Assembly (NCBI GenBank): GCA_030323885.1 | Contig: CM059197.1 | Span: 27,113,178 to 27,177,177, forward strand | Length of the DNA: 64,000 nucleotides | Source of the DNA: Branchipolynoe longqiensis | Lineage: Eukaryota; Annelida; Polychaeta; Phyllodocida; Polynoidae | Reading direction: 5' to 3' | Part shown: positions 20,800 to 29,369 of the stretch, in pieces | How the letters are laid out: each line of letters starts with the position of its first letter | Position numbering within the stretch: position 1 is the stretch's first letter | Program-made: the position numbers and the translations under genes | The notes under the pieces: model-generated | Databases searched by the model: none | Told to the model about the DNA's origin: nothing | Seen by the model: the letters and a program-made list of their open reading frames with translations, nothing else

Positions 20800-21255
20800 G
20801 AGGAATTTTCAATCATAGACAATTGGTATTCCTCATTCCACCACTCCTTACCCTATCCTAGTAAAGCCGAATGCCAAACTAGGTGGTGTTCTCTGTGGTG
20901 GAGTGGTTAGAGTGTCTGACGACTTTTTTCTAGGTCAGACTCCTAATCTGAAGGTCGGTGGTTCGATTCCCTGTGCCCCCACCTCGGCCAATTTGGATTT
21001 CCACCGCTGTGTAGAACTTACAGCGTCATCAAAGGCCATTTGCTCTCATGCCATTTCTATGTGGTGTGGGAAGTTAAAAATCCCTTGGGTCGGTAAACAT
21101 GTAGGCTCAGGCTTTCTATCGACAAACTGTCTATTGGTGAAAACAAGTCTATTCAGACTTATCCATGCTGGGCAGTATAAATCTTCGAGAAAAAAACGGT
21201 AGCAACAATTATCAATTTTTAAGTTATTGGTTTGACTTGAGTCTTTGAACATGGG
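20800..21255 (-). mobile_element. SINE-B, minus, split by SINE-C
   Basis: 20807-20884 reads CATAGACAATTGGTATTCCT, CATTCCACCACTCC, CCTATCCTAG and AACTAGGT. After SINE-C it resumes at 21200 (AGCAACAATTATCAATTTTT, AAGTTATTGGTTTGACTTGA) and ends in a head 2 remnant. Confidence 0.8.
20885..21199 (+). mobile_element. SINE-C, full length
   Basis: A different tRNA-derived head: GTGGTGGAGTGGTTAGAGTG (A box) and GGTGGTTCGATTCCC (B box). The body has CCAATTTGGATTTCCACC, CTTACAGCGTCATCAAAGGC, GGGAAGTTAAAAATCCCTTG and CAGGCTTTCTATCGACAAAC, and ends GGCAGTATAAATCTTCGAGA. A second, 5'-truncated copy at 47137 confirms the boundaries. Confidence 0.9.
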
Positions 21256-21274
21256 TGTTCAAATCCCATGACAT

Positions 21275-21372
21275 GCCACATTGGAACCACAGACCACTGG
21301 CACCATTCCCTGATTCCCACTCAGTCGACATTATCCTGATACTGAACAAACCAGTCCTTCTCCTTTCCTAGT
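21275..21372 (-). mobile_element. SINE-A, left part of copy split by DIRS element
   Basis: Body sequence on the minus strand (CACTCAGTCGACATTATCCTG, AACCAGTCCTTC, TTTCCTAGTGATGC) stops at the DIRS-type element and continues at 25270 with AATGCCGAGTGTCAGGCTAGG. Confidence 0.85.
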
Positions 21373-21389
21373 GATGCGCGAAAAGGAAG
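21373..21389 (+). repeat. Left terminal inverted repeat of DIRS-type element
   Basis: GATGCGCGAAAAGGAAG. It pairs with the inverted copy at 25228-25244, with two mismatches. Confidence 0.7.
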
Positions 21390-21449
21390 AAAGCAAGGCG
21401 GGGGTGGAAGAAAGGCGTTTATTTTACGCCTCAAACAGAGTATACAGAG

Positions 21450-21590
21450 GAGAAGAAAGCTCATGAGGAGCAATACAATAATGACAAACAGAGGAGATAA
21501 AGGCTCATGAGGAGCAATGCAATGACAAGCAATAAAAGGGGGCTCATAAGGAGCAAAGCGATGATAAAGGGGCTCATGAGGAGCAAAGGG
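21450..21590. repeat. Subterminal direct repeats in DIRS-type element
   Basis: Four copies of GCTCAT(G/A)AGGAGCAA spaced roughly 24-48 bp apart (about 21458, 21506, 21548 and 21572), downstream of the recombinase gene in element orientation. Their role is unknown. They could be recombinase-binding or 3' regulatory repeats. Confidence 0.75.
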
Positions 21591-21656
21591 AAATGTACAG
21601 GGTAATCATAGAGTTCAAGCAGAGTCAATGTCTGAGGGTGGTCAGTGAGGGGGTGC

Positions 21657-22610
21657 CTAGGAGCCCTCCACCAAAACGGCGGAGAGGGCTGGCGGCGCGC
21701 CCGAGGGGGCGAGGCGGCGCACGTAGGCGTGGACCGCCTTGGAGGTCCACGTGCCCTGCGCCATAATCTCCGGGAGGGGGACCCCGGCGCGCTGGCAGGC
21801 CTGGGCGGCGCCTCGGCGGAGACTGTGGAGAGTGAAGGCCTCGGGCGTCGGCACTCCTTGGGCCTGCAGGGCCGCCTGCAGCAGCGTGGTGAGGGAGCGC
21901 GGGTCGAGCGGGCGGCCGGAGGGCATCAGGAAGGCGTGCGCATCCGGGGCGGCGGGGCAGAGGGCGACGGCGCCATACCAGGCCGCTACGGGGCAGAGGG
22001 TAGAGCCGGGGATGGCAGGGACGAAGAGGGCGACCGCGCCCGAGGGGCTGGAGATCGTCTTGGAGCTTCGGATCAGGAGGCGGCGCCCTCCGGGCGCGGG
22101 GCGGACGTCGTCGCGGGTGAGGGTGTGGGGGCCGCCCCACCCCTCGGGACTCGGGGCCAGCAGGTTGGACTGCCGAAGCATCCCGAAGTACCTGAGGAGG
22201 AGCGCGGCCCGAGGAACGAGCGAGGCGGGGCCCGCTCGCTCGAGGTGGCTGATGGTCAGGGCGAGCTGTTGTGGCGAGAGAGGGGGCGCCTGCCGTGGCA
22301 CGTGTGTGGAGGTCCGTTCCCCCCCTCGGCAGACATCCTTGGGAAGGCGGGCGTCAAAGCCCGAGGTGAGGCCCCCGGCGCCCTCGACCCAGGACCGGGC
22401 CCCCGAGACGGTGTTCTTTTCGGTGGCGGGGGCGAGGCCGCGGAGGTAGAGGGCGGCGGTGAAGGCGGCCACGTCGAAGGCCGTGGGCGCGAGGGGGTCC
22501 GCGCCTCGGGCAACCGCGTAGGTGACGTACTCCTCGGCCCGGCGACGTCGGTTCTTCCAGGTCGCCGGGGCGGTAGCGAGCGACGGCGGCGACCTCGGCG
22601 GGGGGAAAAC
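21657..22610 (-). CDS. Tyrosine recombinase of DIRS-type element
   Basis: Open for 317 codons on the minus strand to a TAG at 21657-21659. The N-terminal part has the alpha-helical core-binding look (TWKNRRRRAEEYVTYA, then AAFTAALYLRGLAP). The catalytic part shows the first arginine in GMLRQSNLL, the HSLRRGAAQ motif with His and second Arg, and the GTWTSKAVHAYV end with Trp and the nucleophile Tyr. It therefore carries the R-H-R-Y set that cuts and rejoins DNA, integrating the circular cDNA of DIRS elements. There is no good ATG upstream of the core-binding domain; the first Met (22470-22472) would cut into it. The frame begins right after the TAG that ends RNase H and is in the same frame as RNase H, so readthrough or a non-AUG start is possible. 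Apparently undamaged. Confidence 0.85.
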   Translation of the reverse strand, partial: VFPPPRSPPSLATAPATWKNRRRRAEEYVTYAVARGADPLAPTAFDVAAFTAALYLRGLAPATEKNTVSGARSWVEGAGGLTSGFDARLPKDVCRGGERTSTHVPRQAPPLSPQQLALTISHLERAGPASLVPRAALLLRYFGMLRQSNLLAPSPEGWGGPHTLTRDDVRPAPGGRRLLIRSSKTISSPSGAVALFVPAIPGSTLCPVAAWYGAVALCPAAPDAHAFLMPSGRPLDPRSLTTLLQAALQAQGVPTPEAFTLHSLRRGAAQACQRAGVPLPEIMAQGTWTSKAVHAYVRRLAPSGAPPALSAVLVEGS

Positions 22611-24511
22611 CTACAATCCGGGGAAGAAAGGGAAGGCGTCATGAGTGGCCTCGGCTGGGAGAAGCCCGAGGTGGGCCACCTCGGTGCGGGCCGTCGCGGC
22701 CCAGGGCCCGGGTAGATGGGCGCGGCTGAGGGCATCGGCGAGGAGGAGGTCCGCCCCGGGCTTGTGGGTGATATGGAGCTGGAAGGACGCGGTGGCCGCC
22801 ATTAGCCACAGCTCCCATGCACACGTCCCGAGGGTAGGGTCTCGGGCGCGACCCGACTCGAGCGCGACGGCGGAGGCCATGTTGTCGGTGTTCACCGTGA
22901 CCGTCGCCCCCGCGACGTCATCCGGGAGGAGAGCGCGAAGGGCGACGACGAGGTTGACCGCCTCGAGCTCGTGTATGGTCGGGTACCGCGCCCGGAAATC
23001 CTCGGAGTACCCTCGGGCATAGAAGTGCGTGGGGGAGAAGGCCCCTCCGCCGGTGAGGCAGGAGTCACACTCGATCACCAGCCGGCGACCCTCGGGCACC
23101 CTGAGGAGGCAGAGGCCGTTTGATATCGCGCATAGGCGGCGAACCACCTCAGGGGACGGAGGGCGTCGTCGGCGAGGGTGAGAGTGGAGGCCCCGAGGCA
23201 GCTGCGCAGCGCCCCGAGGAGCCGGGCCATGAACTTGCAGCCCGGGAGCATGCAGCTGCTCACGTGGTTAAGGCGGCTGAGGAGGCTCTGCAGCTCCTGT
23301 TCCCGGAGGGTGGGGCGGGCGATGCGGTTCTCGCAGTCTTCCACGATGGCCTGGACTTTGTCGGGGGCGACCCGGATGGTCATCGCCTCGCTGTCGAGTG
23401 CGAACCCGAGCCAGGTCAGGCGGACAGCGGGCGGATGGCACTTTCCGAGGGCCACGTCGAGGCCGAGGGCTGCGGTGAGGGCGAGGAAGGTGTCGAAGGC
23501 CTGGCACGCCCTCAGGTAGGAGCCCTCGCACCCGATGAAATCGTCGACGTAGACGAGGGCGTGGAAGCCCTCGCGCCGAATGATCCAAGCCACCGCGGAA
23601 GTGACGCGGACGCAGGCCGCGCCCGAGGAGCGGCAGCCGAAGGGGAGGGCGAGGTCCACGTACGTCTTCCCATCTAGGCATATCCCGAAGAGAGGGCAGG
23701 AGAGAGGGTCGGCACGGAGCTGGCGGTAGGCCCGGGATATGTCCGCCGACCAAACGTAGGCCCCAGTGCCTTCCCCGATGAGGCGGCGGCCAACGTCGGC
23801 GATGGACGGGAGGGTGTAAGCGTGGGGTTCCCCGAGGTACTCGCGTCGGGGGATGCCCGAGTTCACGCTGGCGCCTCGGGGATAGGAGAGGTCGATGATG
23901 ACCCACCTCTTTTCCGAGTCGGACTTGGGGCGGGTCATCATGGGGGAGACCTGCGTCCAGGGAGAGAAAGGGGGGATAGAGAACGGGCCGATGAGGGCGC
24001 CGAGGGCGAGCTCCGTGTCGACGAATGCCTGGATGTGCTTCAGGAACTCGGGGGGCTCACGGTGGTTGGAGAAAGAAGGGCGGGGGTGGGTCGAGGCGGG
24101 GTAATTAGCGGGGAAGCCAAACTCAAGGAGGTCTAGGACGGTGGGGTCGGGGTAGCCCTGGAGGCGGGAGCGCCAGGCAGGGATGTGGAGGCCTGAGGGG
24201 AGGGGGATGCGGGCGGCCAAAAAATTAGGTAGGCCCGCTTCCCGGAGGGCGGTGTAGGTGCGGACGAAGGCGGGGTACCGATCCCACGCCTCGCCGGAGA
24301 TATGGGGCCAGGAGGCGAGGATGGTAGGGCGGTAGTGGGAGGGGGTGGGGCCGCAGGAGGGGGCGGCGGGGAGGGTGGCCTGGAGGTCGGGGTCGATGAC
24401 GTCGATGGTGGGCTCATCGAGGGTAGGGGGGTGGGGGGGCGGGGAGGGTGAGGAGGTGGGGTGGGGGCGGGCGAGGGGGGCAGCGAAATCCTGCGGGGGG
24501 GGGGGGGGGGG
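22611..24511 (-). pseudogene. RT-RNase H polyprotein of DIRS-type element, frameshifted
   Basis: The frame opens at 24511 and the reverse transcriptase runs to about 23122. Visible motifs are WSADISRAYRQL (motif A with catalytic Asp), LPFGCRSSGAACVRV (motif B) and LVYVDDFIG (YVDD active site), then LTWLGFALD. RNase H follows in another frame: VIECDSCLTGGGAF (Asp), HELEAVNLVVAL (Glu), VTVNTDNMASAV (Asp) and LLLADALSRA (Asp). A one-base shift near a T-run at 23119-23121 puts the RT frame into a stop at 23075-23077. This single indel is the only obvious break, and it could be a real mutation or an assembly error. RNase H ends at a TAG (22611-22613) directly before the recombinase. It would copy the element's RNA into DNA. 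Confidence 0.85.
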
Positions 24512-25262
24512 TCAGGGGCGGGAGATCCCTGCTATAGGTCACGAGGGTGTCGGTATGGGCGCGGGGCTGGGGCCGGGGTCTTGCAGGGTCGAGTGGGCGG
24601 GCTGCGGTGCTGGCTGCTTGGTGGGCGGGCATGGCGATGCACTCGACCCTCAGGAGGTTGAGTGCAACCGGGTCATGCCACCCGTGGGGTCCGTCCGCGA
24701 TCCAAGTGAAGACCGTCTCGGAGTAACGGCGGACGGTCGCCCATGGGTAGACGAGATTATCCAGGAGCACGGTGACGTGGTGGTGGTGTAATCCCTGGGC
24801 AGAGTGGGCGGGGAAGTCGGGGTGGTCGATGAGGGTGAGAAGGGCGAGGCTATACTCGTCTTTCGTTGCCTCGCCCCTCTTCACTGGCTTTCTCTCAGGC
24901 CCCCTCTCTACCAAGTCCGACGGAAATACGTAGTCGACCGGGATACCTTGTCGCCTGACCGAGTGCCGCGCCTCGGCGGGGCCAAGATTTCCCGGACGGC
25001 GTCGGCCGCGGAGGCCGGGGTGTGCTGCGCCGGCTCCTCGTGGTAGGCCGGCGACAGCAGCTGAGGTGTGAAAGCTGCCGGCCTGGGGGAGGGCGAGAGG
25101 CGGTGAGTAGCGGGCGTCGGGTGAGGCGCGAATGCTGCGCGACAGGGGGGCGGGGGGAGGGAGGGAGGCGCGGCGGCGTCGGGTGAGGTGAGAGCGCGGC
25201 GCGACAGCCCGGGGCGGGGGAGGGTCTCTTCCTTTCCTCGCATCAAACGTAATGCTTCGCAT
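24414..25262 (-). CDS. Gag-like first ORF of DIRS-type element
   Basis: About 280 codons from the first ATG (25260-25262), which lies in the terminal region, so the true start is uncertain. The N-terminal part is low-complexity Pro/Arg/Ala. The middle contains a conserved-looking block, VDYVFPSDLVERG to NLLRVECIAMP, rich in His and Trp (GLHHHHVTVLLDNLVYPWA). From memory similar blocks occur in first ORFs of animal DIRS/Ngaro elements. The C-terminus is proline-rich, encoded by a C17 run (24495-24511), and ends in a TGA overlapping the pol frame, which is shifted one base. It is presumed to bind RNA or form particles; no zinc knuckle is seen. Confidence 0.6.
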   Translation of the reverse strand: MRSITFDARKGRDPPPPRAVAPRSHLTRRRRASLPPPAPLSRSIRASPDARYSPPLALPQAGSFHTSAAVAGLPRGAGAAHPGLRGRRRPGNLGPAEARHSVRRQGIPVDYVFPSDLVERGPERKPVKRGEATKDEYSLALLTLIDHPDFPAHSAQGLHHHHVTVLLDNLVYPWATVRRYSETVFTWIADGPHGWHDPVALNLLRVECIAMPAHQAASTAARPLDPARPRPQPRAHTDTLVTYSRDLPPLTPPPPPAGFRCPPRPPPPHLLTLPAPPPPYPR

Positions 25263-25270
25263 TACGACCA
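25228..25270 (-). repeat. Right terminal repeat and hairpin of DIRS-type element
   Basis: CTTCCTTTCCTCGCATC is the inverted partner of the left end. It is followed by AAACGTAATGC TTC GCATTACG, an 8-bp stem with a 3-nt loop, right at the junction with the SINE. Confidence 0.65.
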
Positions 25271-25385
25271 ATGCCGAGTGTCAGGCTAGGTAGCGACAAG
25301 TATACATTCGGTAAGTCATTGTTTGACTCGGCCTCCACATGGGAAGCCTGCGCTTTTACCGATTAGCCAACCGCGTCTGGTGTGT
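25271..25385 (-). mobile_element. SINE-A, right part of copy split by DIRS element
   Basis: ATGCCGAGTGTCAGGCTAGG, CGACAAGTATACATTCGG and GTAAGTCATTGTTTGACTCG, then a head 1 end (ACCGATTAGCCAACCGCGTC). Confidence 0.9.
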
Positions 25386-25559
25386 GGGTGTGTCTGTGGA
25401 TGGGTCTGTGTAGTGGGGGGTTGGGTGTTAGGGGTTGGGGGTTTGGAGTGGAGGGGTGGAGTGTGGGGGGCGGGGGAGGGGTGAACCCACTTCCATTCAC
25501 ATCCCACCTATAACGCCATCAGTACGAAGCCGCAAATCCAGTAGAAAATGGCGAAATAA
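25386..25559. repeat. G-rich low complexity then short unique stretch
   Basis: GTGGGTGTG and GGGGTTGGGGG words to about 25480, then unassigned sequence. Confidence 0.5.
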
Positions 25560-26100
25560 AGTACTGAGTTCCTGAACCACCCACCCCTACCCGCTCTAAC
25601 CCCCCACCCCACCCCTACCCTCTTTTATCCCCACCCCCAGCCCCTTTTAGCCTCACCCCCACCCATCCCCCTCCTACTCCCACCCCTACACTCTCTTATC
25701 CCCACCCCTACCCCCTCTTACCCTCACCCCTCCCCCCTCTTACCCCCACCCCATCCCCCTCTTACCCCCACCCTACCCCCTCTTACCCCCACCCCTACCC
25801 CTCTTACCCCCACCCCACCCCCACCCCTACCCGCTTTTACCCCCACCGCCACCCCCTTTTAGCCTCACCACCACCCCACCCCCTCTAAACCCCACCCTAC
25901 CCTCTCTTACCCCCACCCTACCCCCTCTTACCCCCACCCTATCTTACCCCCACCCCACCCATACCCCCACCTCCTCTTACCCCACCTCATCCCCTTTACC
26001 CCCACCCCTATCCACTCCTACCCCCACCCCCACCCCTACATCTCCGTACCCCACCCCTACCTCTACCCCTCTACCCCCCACCCCCACCCCTACCCTCCGA
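25560..26100. repeat. C-rich minisatellite, CTCTTACCCCCACCCC unit
   Basis: Around 540 bp of tandem units of about 20-28 bp built from TACCCCCTCTTACCCCCACC. It is G-rich on the minus strand and suited to quadruplex or i-motif structures. Confidence 0.95.
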
Positions 26101-26612
26101 CGTGTGTTTACGTCGTCTACGGGTCGGTCAGGGATGCGCCATGTGTGTGGTGGGTGGGGAGGTGGGGGGTGCTAGTTAGTGAGGGGAGGAGAGGGGAGAG
26201 TGAAAAGGGGGAGGGGGAGGGGTAGAAGAAGGGTTAGAGGAGGTTGCTCTTTCAACAACCCACGTGATCTCGGGAGAATTGGCGCGGTGTTCTTGTGATG
26301 CCCCAGCGAGCCGATCAATCACGCCCCGAGTATCACGCGAAAATCACGCGAGAACCTGGCGGTGACAGTTTGTGCTGGGATGGGAAGGAGGAGAAAGAAT
26401 GGGAGTGTCCGGGGGAGGAGGGGGGTGTTCTTACGGCAGACGCATGCGCAAGCATGTGCATCGAACATTAGGGATTCAGGGGAAGTCTGTGTGTTGGGAG
26501 GGTTACACGCAAAGTTAGCTGTGTTTGAAGGCCCGCTGCCGGTAGAGCGACCTGGGCGCTTGTGAACAATGATCTATTCTAAAATTCTATGTCTACATTG
26601 TTGTGTGTAGTG
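26101..26612. other. Unassigned stretch
   Basis: Unique-looking sequence with GA-rich islands (26180-26250). No gene or repeat recognised. Confidence 0.4.
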
Positions 26613-26623
26613 TCCTCAGTGGA

Positions 26624-26971
26624 TTTGTTTGTTTGTTTGTTGTTGTTTTACGTCCTAGCAACATATAAGGTCATATCAGGATGGGTACCGACTTGTGACA
26701 GTGTGCACTCATGGCGACTTTATAGTGCTGTCTCACTGGGAAACCAGGCCTCCGGGACCGTGACCTGGTATCCCACTCAGTCACATTATCCTGACACTGA
26801 GCACACCAGTCCTTGCCCTGTCCTAATAATGCCGAGCGCCTGGCTAGGAAGTGAAAAGCACCAATTTTCAAGTCATTGGTTTGACGTGACCATGGTTCGA
26901 ACCCACGACCCCACGATCTACCAGCACGGGAGACGGACGCTCCAACTCATTCGGCCATCCCGTCTGGTCTA
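26624..26971 (-). mobile_element. SINE-A with head 2, full length, 11-bp target duplication
   Basis: Tail GTTGTTTTACGTCCTAGCAA, full body, and head 2 (GGTTCGAACCCACGA, then CATTCGGCCATCCCGTCTGG). TCCTCAGTGGA flanks it on both sides (26613-26623 and 26972-26982), a typical LINE-mediated target duplication, so these are true ends. Confidence 0.95.
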
Positions 26972-27640
26972 TCCTCAGTGGAAGATGTCTCTCATACTCA
27001 TAGATGATTCCTACCACCAAAACCGCCCTCTGATGGCTGTCGCAAGAACTAATGTTGTCGGTAGCAGCTCACTGTTCTGCGTCTTCTGTGACAAATATTT
27101 CACGGATTTCTCACCACCGACCCGCCCTCTGACGGCTGTGGTAAAGCCCCAGTCACACATCACCGGATTGAGCAACGGACAGAATTGTCTAGTCCGGGCA
27201 TGATAAGTATCAAAATGTATTAAAATGTGTCAAAATGTTGCGATATCGGGTCAAAGGCCGCCGGACGAATGGACATGAAACCGACATGAAACCGACATGA
27301 AACCGATATGAAACCGACATGAAACCGACATGAATGGATAGACAATGGACGAAACAAAGCCAAACGGACAAGAACCATAGATGTCAGTCCGGAGGCATCC
27401 GTTCCTAGTTTTGTGCATGTTCAAAACTTGAATGGACACAAAACGGACTTTGTTTGGTTTCTGTCCATTTTGCCCAATCCGGTGATGTGTGACTGGGGCT
27501 TAAAGAACTAATCTCGGCTCATGGGACAACGTCCTCTGTGGACAATGTCTGGTAGAGATGTATCACCCCCACCCCACCCTCTAACGGCTGTAGTAAGAAC
27601 TAATGGTGTCATCAGCACCTCACTGTTTTGGTTGGGTGTG
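26972..27640. repeat. About 105-bp tandem repeat, interrupted
   Basis: Units share TCCTC.GTGGA.GATGTCT, CCGCCCTCTGATGGCTGT, GCAAGAACTAATG and GCAGCTCACTGTTCTG. They are seen at 26972-27085, 27086-27144 plus 27501-27545, and 27546-27640. The middle unit is broken by a foldback element. Confidence 0.75.
27145..27500. mobile_element. Core-palindrome foldback element (CCGGAC/ACCGACATGAA word)
   Basis: AGCCCCAGTCACACATCACC then GGATTG is matched exactly in inverse at the right end (CAATCCGGTGATGTGTGACT then GGGGCT). The interior contains five ACCGA(C/T)ATGAA units and GGAC/GTCC words. The core is at 27406-27430 (GTGCATGTTCAAAACTTG). The empty site GTAAGAACTAAT survives in the neighbouring tandem unit at about 27591. 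Confidence 0.85.
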
Positions 27641-27644
27641 AGTT

Positions 27645-27826
27645 TTTGAACCACCGGTTTCAAACCCTGGCTGATGTCAAACCAATGACTTAAACGGTCA
27701 TTCCTGTCGCTATCTACTCAGGCATTCTGCATTATTAGGATATGGTAAGGAGCAGTGGAATGAGGAAGACCAATTGTTCGCGATTGAAATTTCACTTGCT
27801 TAATCAATGAATGTACGACAACAACA
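27645..27826 (+). mobile_element. SINE-B, 5' truncated
   Basis: CGGTTTCAAACCCTGGCTGA, then linker, TATTAGGATATGGTAAGGAG, CAGTGGAATGAGGAAGACCA and TTGCTTAATCAATGAATGTA. Confidence 0.85.
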
Positions 27827-27924
27827 AATTTGTTTGACTCGGCCAGCTTTCAAAACTCCCAACCAACCAAAACCCTGTTCCACTAGGGTTCTACCTAGGA
27901 TTGCGTTCACAGCAACCATATATA

Positions 27925-28150
27925 AGTTTGTTCATTGGAGTTTTACGTCCTAGAAAAAGCTAAGGTCATATCACTGCCATTATCAGGATGGATACTGACT
28001 TGTGATAGTTGTGACTGGAAGACCACGCCAACTGGTACCATGACATGATTTCCCACTTGGTCAGATTAACCTGCTACTGAGCCAACCAGAGCTTGCCCTA
28101 TCTTAGTAGTGCCAAGCGACAGGCAAGGTAGCGACAAGTGTCAATTTTGT
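27925..28150 (-). mobile_element. SINE-A, left part of copy split by foldback
   Basis: GGAGTTTTACGTCCTAGAAA through AGCGACAAGTGTCAATTTTGTA. It continues beyond the foldback at 28866. Confidence 0.85.
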
Positions 28151-28865
28151 AATACCCCTGTCACACTACGATGTAACGAGCCAACGTGAGCCTAACATGG
28201 TAATTTTTCGTCATTACATTGACGTACGTTGGGTTACGTTATGATGACGTCGGAATGATGTTAGAATGACGTTGAGTTACGTCACATTACGTAGTGGTAC
28301 GTCGAGTTACATCAAGGTTTTGGACATGTTCAAAACTTTCGACATAGCTTGAACGTAAGGGTTTATGTTCGCCGTATGTTCTGTTCATGTTCAGTGAACA
28401 TCAATGACGTTAAACGGACGTTATTAAAACGTTAGTCACTACGTTCAACTACGTTGCACTATGTTGCACTACGTTGCACTACGTTGACCCACATTAAACC
28501 CGGTGGAAACATCCACGTGGCGTAATGGGAACATCAGGATAACGTCAGGATAACATCAGGATAACGTCAGGATAACATCAGGAGAACGTCAGGAGAACGT
28601 CAGGAGAACGTACGTTCAACGTTTCGCCATCAGGTAACGTAGTTCTGGCGATGGAATAACGTTCATAACATTCCGTGAACGTAATGAAGTTGTCCTGTCT
28701 CGTTGAATGACGGTATCACTACGCTTTACCGACGTTACGATCTCGTCCACTATGCTGCATCCACGTTCAACTTCTGCCCAAATGTGCATACTACGCCGAG
28801 AAGTTCAACGTTCTTCACTTTCTCCCTACGTTGACATCATTACGTCGTAGTGTGACAGGGCCTTT
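28151..28865. mobile_element. Core-palindrome foldback element (ACGTTG/AACGTCAGGA word)
   Basis: ATACCCCTGTCACACTACGA then TGTAACG on the left, ATTACGTCGTAGTGTGACAG then GGCC on the right. The core lies at 28312-28345 (TTTTGGACATGTTCAAAACT). The interior has CACTACGTTG runs and a tandem GATAACGTCAG/GAGAACGTCAG array (28541-28613). It sits in a SINE linker that reads TTTTGTAAGTCATTGG when uninterrupted. Confidence 0.9.
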
Positions 28866-28930
28866 AGTCATTGGTTTGACTCGGCTGGGTTTCAAACTCC
28901 AAACCTTCCACAACGGAAATCTGAAATTGA
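28866..28930 (-). mobile_element. SINE-A, right part of copy split by foldback
   Basis: AGTCATTGGTTTGACTCGGC, then a degraded head. Confidence 0.8.
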
Positions 28931-28944
28931 CCGATGAATACAGG

Positions 28945-29120
28945 AGATGGGTTTCTTGTTGTCAGTATTAAGACAATATCTGAATGAGTGGGATATTGTG
29001 GTGTTATATGGGCAGCCAAGTCCCCCAGTGTGACAACACTATAAATGTGGTATTACCTTACACAAGTCAGGATACCTGTCTCAATTTGACCGTAGATGCT
29101 GCTAGGACATAACACATAAA
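28945..29120 (+). mobile_element. SINE-A, strongly diverged body and tail
   Basis: GAATGAGTGGGATATTGTGG, GTGTGACAACACTATAAATG and GACCGTAGATGCTGCTAGGA keep the family order at low similarity. Confidence 0.65.
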
Positions 29121-29369
29121 CAGATTTCTGAACACAATATATGGTAATAAGTTGGGATTCATGTTCTGGCACCCCATGCTCCTCTTCGCACCAATGTTAT
29201 TTATGTTTAAAATACTTCCTCTAGCCTGTTGATGTGAACCGCGCCGACGAACATTGTGATGGTCGTAATGCTGGCCACACTCACCTAAAATAAAAATGAA
29301 AAGACACATGACTAGTTTTGCTAAAATAGTAACAGTGAAATTAGGCGCCACTGAGATAAAGAAGCCCTA
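29121..29369. other. Unassigned stretch
   Basis: Nothing recognised. Confidence 0.4.

Larger units (their letters stand above)
21373..25270 (-). mobile_element. DIRS-type tyrosine-recombinase retrotransposon
   Basis: About 3.9 kb reading on the minus strand, carrying a gag-like frame, RT-RNase H and a tyrosine recombinase, with no integrase or protease seen. This set defines DIRS-type elements. The terminal sequences GATGCGCGAAAAGGAAG (21373-21389) and its near complement CTTCCTTTCCTCGCATC (25228-25244) form an inverted repeat matching at 15 of 17 positions. That favours a DIRS1-like rather than an Ngaro-like (split direct repeat) arrangement. About 25 bp beyond the right repeat contain a CGTAATGC..GCATTACG hairpin. 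The element sits inside a SINE copy whose two halves flank it with no clear target duplication, as expected for recombinase-mediated insertion. It is far richer in G+C than its surroundings. Confidence 0.9.

Noticed and set aside
21645..22715. 356-codon plus-strand frame opposite the recombinase
   Set aside because: It lies antisense to a GC-rich coding region with clear recombinase motifs. It has no domain of its own and its Gly/Arg/Ala composition follows from the opposite strand's codon use. The other long plus frames at 21739-22449 and 23120-23677 fail for the same reason.
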